Source: Carya illinoinensis (lineage: Eukaryota; Streptophyta; Magnoliopsida; Fagales; Juglandaceae). Taken from it: 64,000 bases of DNA. Shown here piece by piece: positions 59,701-64,000 of this stretch (its first letter is position 1; every line of letters starts with the position of its first letter). The stretch covers positions 25,331,001-25,395,000 of the forward strand of contig NC_056758.1 of assembly GCF_018687715.1 (NCBI RefSeq). The letters run 5' to 3'. The position numbers and the translations under genes are program-made. The notes under the pieces are model-generated. The model was not told the DNA's origin. It worked only from the letters and a program-made list of their open reading frames with translations, and did not search any database.

Positions 59701-61789
59701 TTTATGGCAGGTTTCTCGATTGGTGGCCCCAATAGGGGTACTATTAACATTTCTCATTTGTTGTTCGCAAATGATACATTAATCTTTTGTGAGGCAGACC
59801 AAAACCAGGTTCAGGCACTGAAGGCCCTCCTACTCTGTTTTGAAGCAGCATCCAATTTGAAAGTGAATTTTGACAAATCAGAAATGGTGCCAGTTGGAAG
59901 TGTTAACACATAAGGCAGTTGAATAGCACGTTGGGATGTAAGGTTGCCTCTCTGCCCATGGAATACCTTGGCCTCCCATTGGGGGCTGCCTCAAGGGCTA
60001 TTTCAATATGGGACATGGTAATCAAGAAGATAGAGTGGAGAATGGCAAGCTGGTAGAGACTGTATCTATTGAAGGGTGGCAAGCTACCTTAATTAAGAGT
60101 ACGCTGTCTAATTTACCTACTTACTTCATGTCTCTGTTCCTTATTCCTGCAAGTGCGGCATCCTGAATTGAAAAACTTCAGCGTGATTTCTTGTGGAGTG
60201 GAGTGGGAGATGAATTTAAATTCCATCTAGTCAGTTGGGAGAAGGTATGTTTCCCAATCTCCTCTAGTGGGTTAGGTATTAGAAATTTTGTGTTCTAGGT
60301 GGCATGTGAAAAAGAAGCTTAAGTGGTAGATCTCATGGTGATATCGGGGGAACAAGTTCAATGGAACATCAATTTCAGTAGGGCGGCCCAAGATTAGGAA
60401 GTGGGCAGCTGTGAGGATTTTTTCAGCCTACTGTATTCCATAAAACCAAGCAACCAGCAAGTTGATGTGTTGTGGTGGATACCTGCAGGTAAAGGTAAAT
60501 TCCCGGTTTGCTCTTTCTATAAGTCTCTCACACACTCGCCGAATAATCAGTTTCCACGGAGAAGGATTTGGCAACACAAGGCGCCTCTTAAAGTGGCATT
60601 TTTCACATGGACAGTTTCCCTGTATAAGATCCTGACAACAGATAATTTGAGGAAACACGGTGATTATAGTGTATTGGTGCTGAATATGTAAGAAGGTCGG
60701 GGCGACCGCGGATCATCTATTACTACACTGTAAGACTGCCAGAGTGTCATGGAATGAAGTGTTCAGCAAATTACAGGTAGCTTGGGTTATGCCCACTACA
60801 GTGGCTGCACTATTGGCAAGCTGGACAAATTTGAGAGGCATTAAACAAATCAAAGCTATGTTAAAGATGGTCCCAATATCTATTTTGTGGTGTCTATGGC
60901 AGAAGCGCAATGAGCGGACATTCGAAGACAAGGAGCACGCAATAGAGGAATTAAGAGCTTTGTTTACTAGAACTCTATGTACAAGGGCCATGGCTGTAGA
61001 CTTTAATGGCCTCGACTTTCATGACTTTCTTGTCTCTATTGCTTTAACATAGATAGGGCGTACCTTTGTATATCATCTTGTGTACTTGGGCTATGCCTAT
61101 CATTATTCAATAAAATTGTTTACTTAAAAAAAAAAAAAAAAGTTTTATTCATAAGAGAAGGCAAAGGCCAAGTACACAGGAAGTATACATGATGAATACC
61201 TAACTAGAATTTACACCTGAAAAAAAATGGAAGAGTCAGGTCAGGTTCTTAAGAAATTCGGGTCAGAGCAAGCGCTTATATCCTTGAAGCCATGGTTCAG
61301 TAGAAAAAAGAGAGGAATATCACAAATTCTAGTTGCTATTTCCTAAAAAGATTGTGGAAATTTGGAATGGGAAAGACAGTTAGCTAGACCTATTAATTTT
61401 TTCTTTTTAACTTTGACAAGTAACAAATTGAATTGATAGTGTAATGAAATATAATAAAATCTATCACAATGAAGTGATACAAAGTCTAAATATCTCAGAT
61501 TAAGTCCACCAAAATAATGAAGAGTTGTTCATTCTTCCTGAGTATACAGTTGTGTTTTGAGGATCAACAAAGATCCGCAATTAATTCCACTCTTCCATGA
61601 TATGCTGTGTTCAATAATCTCTGTGAAGTAACAAAACTATAAAGCATTATAAGTGGTGACAACGAAATGGATTAATGGATATCAATTTAGGGTAATATAT
61701 ACCTGATGGATGCCACAGAAATGATCTCATCACCCCTCTCAAGTATTACAGTGAAAAAACCACTATAATTCAGACGAGTAAAATTTGAC
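49376..61789 (-). CDS. IDM1-like PHD/GNAT chromatin protein, last four exons
   Basis: Four exons in consistent phase: 61703-61789, 58971-59070, 50990-51203 and 49376-50883. They encode the GNAT acetyltransferase fold of plant PHD-finger proteins related to Arabidopsis INCREASED DNA METHYLATION 1, a nuclear histone acetyltransferase that recruits active DNA demethylation: [20 protein letters not shown] with EIISVASIR, then [20 protein letters not shown] with [13 protein letters not shown] (acetyl-CoA loop), then [32 protein letters not shown] and [20 protein letters not shown]. The last exon adds a 502-residue polar tail. All four junctions have GT donors and AG acceptors and no stop breaks the frame. 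The PHD and N-terminal exons are not in the window (or unrecognised beyond 62310). Introns of 2.6 kb and 7.8 kb are filled with LINEs. Which paralogue this is cannot be decided. Confidence 0.9.
50990..51203 (-). CDS. IDM1-like gene, exon encoding end of the GNAT domain
   Basis: 214 nt, 71 codons plus one base. Acceptor TTGTTAG, donor GTAGTG. Confidence 0.92.
51204..51995. other. Intron of the IDM1-like gene, non-TE part
   Basis: AT-rich, no coding frame; intron sequence between exon 50990-51203 and the LINE that starts near 52008. Confidence 0.6.
53712..53743. repeat. G32 homopolymer inside LINE 2
   Basis: Thirty-two consecutive G. Such runs are prone to length errors in sequencing and assembly. 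The glycine-rich frames across it are artefacts. Confidence 0.95.
54268..54917. mobile_element. hAT-like non-autonomous element, 650 bp
   Basis: Perfect inverted termini TAGGGGTGTAA / TTACACCCCTA, flanked by ATTCTTAT (54260-54267) and ATTGTTAT (54918-54925), an 8-bp duplication with one mismatch. It interrupts LINE 2 between RKRGLI and VMD; the two LINE halves join in frame. ACCGGT/CCGGTC words crowd both ends (54290-54420 and 54750-54905) around an AT-only core. No coding capacity. Confidence 0.92.
55290..55670 (-). mobile_element. Minus-strand LINE 3' fragment nested in LINE 2
   Basis: Reverse-complement translation gives [40 protein letters not shown] and DMNGRCFED, the conserved C-terminus of LINE ORF2, followed by the tail 'gtatacttgggctttgcctattcttggtaat' ending at the T-rich left border. 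A 5'-truncated insertion in the tail of LINE 2. Confidence 0.8.
55768..56343. repeat. AT-rich GAGATGAGAT-type repeat
   Basis: Minus-strand reading gives a dispersed repeat with GATGAGATAAGATGAGATAAG near one end (about 56262-56285) and 'aagatgagatgagataggatttgag' near the other (56035-56050), suggesting terminal inverted repeats. It contains the tiny LINE-tail insertion at 56128-56143. Confidence 0.5.
56128..56143 (-). mobile_element. 16-bp LINE-tail insertion with 17-bp duplication
   Basis: ATTTTTTTTGATAAGT, the complement of a LINE 3' end (ACTTATC plus A-run), lies between two copies of AAATCCCAATACAAAAA (56111-56127 and 56144-56160). Compare the LINE end at 24440-24468 (GGTTATC then A-run). 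Confidence 0.75.
56344..58070 (+). mobile_element. 5'-truncated LINE in the IDM1-like intron (antisense)
   Basis: A perfect 15-bp target duplication AATAAGGGGTGGAGA (56329-56343, 58071-58085) brackets the 3' portion of an L1-type LINE. ORF2 blocks: [14 protein letters not shown] at the start, [76 protein letters not shown], then after a nested element [13 protein letters not shown] and [17 protein letters not shown]. Stops and shifts abound. It is split by the hAT-like element at 57086-57721. Confidence 0.95.
57086..57721. mobile_element. hAT-like non-autonomous element, 636 bp, CGGGGC arrays
   Basis: Perfect termini TAGGGGTG / CACCCCTA and a perfect 8-bp duplication CAATAAGT (57078-57085, 57722-57729). 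Excising it restores [14 protein letters not shown] in the host LINE. The first 170 and last 110 bases are almost pure GGGGCGGGG/CCCCGC words; the core (57260-57620) is AT-rich. No coding capacity. Confidence 0.95.
58086..58970. other. Intron of the IDM1-like gene, non-TE part
   Basis: Balanced-composition intron sequence; no coding frame beyond the exon that begins at 58971. Confidence 0.6.
58971..59070 (-). CDS. IDM1-like gene, exon with the acetyl-CoA loop
   Basis: 100 nt encoding [20 protein letters not shown] and [13 protein letters not shown]. Acceptor GAACAG, donor GTAAGT. The R-x-Q-G-M signature is the GNAT motif A region. Confidence 0.93.
59533..61400 (-). mobile_element. Minus-strand LINE 3' fragment, split by LINE 3
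   Basis: The T-run and tail 'tatcggtaatcaagaagttttattcataaga' (59533-59571) continue after LINE 3 as 'gaaggcaaaggccaagtacacaggaagtatac' (61157-61190), the complement of a LINE 3' end. No coding part is clear; the right border is uncertain. Confidence 0.65.
59572..61139 (+). mobile_element. LINE 3, 5'-truncated, antisense in the IDM1-like intron
   Basis: Bracketed by a perfect 17-bp duplication AAGTTTTATTCATAAGA (59555-59571, 61140-61156). It starts inside the RT palm ([20 protein letters not shown]), keeps a mutated catalytic box [11 protein letters not shown] (FAND for FADD), [74 protein letters not shown] and [14 protein letters not shown] to the stop after VSIALT, then the 3' UTR 'tgtgtacttgggctatgcc' and poly(A). 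Several stops. Confidence 0.95.
61401..61702. other. Intron of the IDM1-like gene, non-TE part
   Basis: AT-rich intron sequence ending at the GTATAT donor of the exon at 61703-61789. Confidence 0.6.
61703..61789 (-). CDS. IDM1-like gene, exon starting the recognisable GNAT domain
   Basis: 87 nt; acceptor TTTCTCAG, donor GTATAT; encodes [20 protein letters not shown] and EIISVASIR, with split codons at both ends that fit the next exon. Confidence 0.93.
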
Positions 61790-61800
61790 CTGAGAAAGGA

Positions 61801-62310
61801 AATTAAAAGCTCGATAAATTAGAAACAGAGAAATAAAGTATTATCCTAAGACTGACAAAACAAAGATAATACATGTTGACCATAGAGAAAGTTATGACTA
61901 TTTTGAGCAAATATATATATATATATATAAGGATACCACAGGTAGCACATCCATATAGAAAAATGCTGCAAATAGAACAACAACAAAAAATGAATTTAAG
62001 GATGTGACAACTAGCACAACATTGAAGGAAATAAATCCAGTCATCTTTCACATATCGAAATTAAAAGCTCGATAAATTAGACAGAGAAATAAAGTATTAT
62101 CCTGAGACTGACAAAACAAAGATAATACATGTTGACCATAGAGCAAGTTATGACTATTTTGAGCAAATATATATATATATATAAGGATACCACAAGTAGC
62201 ACATCCATATAGAAAAATGCTGCAAATAGAACAACAACAAAAAATGAATTTAAGGATGTGACAACTAGCACAACATTGAAGGAAATAAATCCAGTCATCT
62301 TTCACATATC
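61801..62310. repeat. Tandem duplication of intron sequence, about 255-bp unit
   Basis: Unit 61801-62058 is repeated at 62059-62310 with only a handful of changes and a shorter AT run, so the duplication is recent. It starts 11 bases beyond the splice acceptor of exon 61703-61789. Frames in it (ending ...YIYIYIY) are incidental. Confidence 0.92.
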
Positions 62311-64000
62311 TAAACTGTCAAAATTGCAATTGCATGACTCTTAGACACTAAGGGTACATATGGTACATGCAACAGGCATTCTTATTCTTATGATTGGTGG
62401 GAACAGAGATGTCTTAATTAGAAATAGATCAAAATTCCAAAAGAAACCAGCCCAAATACTTCTTCCCAAAAACGCCCACCAAATCTATTTTGTTTAAACC
62501 TTGAAAAAATGGTGGCCAGCCACCCATGAAGTTATTTATTTTTTATTTTTAATAAAATTAAGTTTTGAAAAATACAGGGTTTACTCTTAAGAGGAATATC
62601 TATTCTTATGTGAATTTCACAAGTATTTACATCCGACTGAAATTCAAACCCATTTCATTGGTATTAAATTATGACACATACAAGAATCTATCCTCTATAT
62701 ACACAAGCGTTGTGCAACAAAATCATATGCCCACTAAACCGGCCCCCTTCCCCCTTCCCCTCCCCCTCCCCCACTCCCTCTCTTCGTCTTCCTCTTCCAA
62801 GATTTGGTGCGACTGTTTATTTGATGGTGATGGATCTTCGATTTTGAGTGATTGTTTGTCAGATTGTTGATAGATTTGCACTTTTTTGTGACTCTCTGCT
62901 GTTGGACAGGGTGATCGGGCGGTGTAGGTGCCAATCCACCCGCTCGGCCAACAGGTGCAGATTTCAGGGGTATGGGCAGGGATGGGGTGCAGCTATACAT
63001 AAATTGGGACCATAGATGAAAAGCTTATACAAAGTCTCCTTAATTTTATATAGTAAAATAACGTAGGTAAATACAAATACAATAGCACAAGATATTTATT
63101 TTTTAAGTCATCTTCTTGCCTTCTTCAGGTGAAAAATCATTAACTAGATTCTTTTATATACTACCTTTGTTAAAATCACATTTTAAATAGAAAAATGATT
63201 CAACCATCTAATTTTATTTATAACAGTCGGTTGTACATGATTTTTTATCGATTGTTTTTTGATAGGTATCAAAAAATTGATAGAAAATTAAATACGATTG
63301 ACTGTTTTAGTAGTTCATTAATTTTAATTTTGGTAACTACTTTCAGCATAAACTAGTTATGAGAATTGTTAATAATATTTCAGTAACAAACAAACATTTG
63401 AAAAAGGATCTACTTTTTCTATATAATTCTGTGTTTCTATTTGGAATCTGTCTTTGTTACCTATAAAAAAAAAAAATGTCTTTATTAATACTTGTTTTAA
63501 TACATTTATTTAGAGTAAATTCAAATGGGTCCCTAATTTTTTTATTTTATTTTATTGGTCAAATGGGTCCCTAATGTAAATTTCTCAAAAAAGGATCATT
63601 GTTGTATATACCGAAGTAATCCCTATGCCAATGTCTGTTAATTTATGACGACAAATATTGGCATAGTGCTCATTTGACACATCAGAACCAGTCACATGAT
63701 GACAAGGGTCAAAATGCACAGTCCAAATTTTGAACAATAAAAAACATCGTCAACAGAGGTGGCCGGGTCGCAGGGGCTGCCCGACCACCTGTGGATGGCC
63801 CCCTCTGCGGGACCACATTTGTGATTGCCCCCAGCCCAGTGAGCCACACACAATGGTGGCTCCACCTCTGTGGCTGGTAAGTTCAGTTTCCTTAACTCAA
63901 ATTACTTCCTTAATCTGTTTTTAATTTTAGTTTATTTTATTCTTTATGTTAATTTTTCTACTTCTAAAAAATCTAATGGCATACAAGTAAGAAAATTTAT
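62311..64000. other. Intron or upstream DNA with dispersed-repeat features
   Basis: If the IDM1-like gene continues, this is intron. A pyrimidine-rich tract at 62740-62800 and a 'gggtccctaat' repeated phrase at 63527 and 63567 suggest transposon-derived DNA. The 63730-63924 frame is GC-biased without motifs. No exon recognised. Confidence 0.4.

Noticed and set aside
61803..62305. Minus-strand frames with hydrophobic and YIYIYIY text as small membrane proteins
   Set aside because: They fall in a duplicated intron segment and their repeats come from an AT microsatellite.

Overview
This is nuclear DNA from a flowering plant. Introns with GT..AG borders, L1-type LINEs carrying a 3' RNase H domain, Ty1/copia elements primed by initiator tRNA-Met, and three plant gene families (a seed-maturation LEA protein, an OVATE family protein and an IDM1-like PHD/acetyltransferase protein) all point to a eudicot. 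A GAGATGAGAT-type AT-rich repeat near 56.0-56.3 kb reminds me of woody Fagales genomes, but that is only a weak inference. Most of the window is transposon sequence, much of it nested; I found no tRNA, rRNA, CRISPR array or bacterial-type operon.

Layout. 1-6.3 kb: a LINE reverse-transcriptase fragment, an unrecognised coding relic on the minus strand and LTR-like debris with tandem repeats. 6.3-25.7 kb: a LEA gene (SMP repeats) with seed-type promoter motifs. Its first exon (to 7089) and its last two exons (from about 25147) are separated by about 18 kb of inserted DNA: two oppositely oriented LTR pieces of one family, two hAT transposase relics, captured host-gene exon fragments, a MITE and a nearly full-length L1 LINE. 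27.1-31.8 kb: a decayed Ty1/copia element on the minus strand. 32.6-40.4 kb: a second copia element with 1-kb LTRs and a perfect TAAAA target duplication, internally deleted and carrying a nested solo LTR, a nested hAT-like element and several MITEs.

46.1-46.8 kb holds an intact single-exon OVATE family protein gene on the plus strand. From 49.4 kb to beyond 61.8 kb on the minus strand lie the last four exons of an IDM1-like chromatin gene. Their frames and splice phases agree across all junctions. Two of the introns are swollen by three plus-strand (antisense) LINEs, which themselves host two hAT-like elements of about 640 bp. Nothing recognisable follows to 64 kb; the upstream exons of the IDM1-like gene must lie beyond the window or were not recognised.

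The two gene models that look functional are convergent (OFP plus, IDM1-like minus) and about 2.5 kb apart. The LEA gene is a pseudogene by several independent lesions. The most unusual signals are the set of similar-sized TAGGG-ended, 8-bp-TSD elements whose subterminal repeats differ completely between copies; a thioredoxin-m exon and other spliced exons sitting next to a hAT transposase; and a 16-bp LINE-tail insertion with a 17-bp target duplication.
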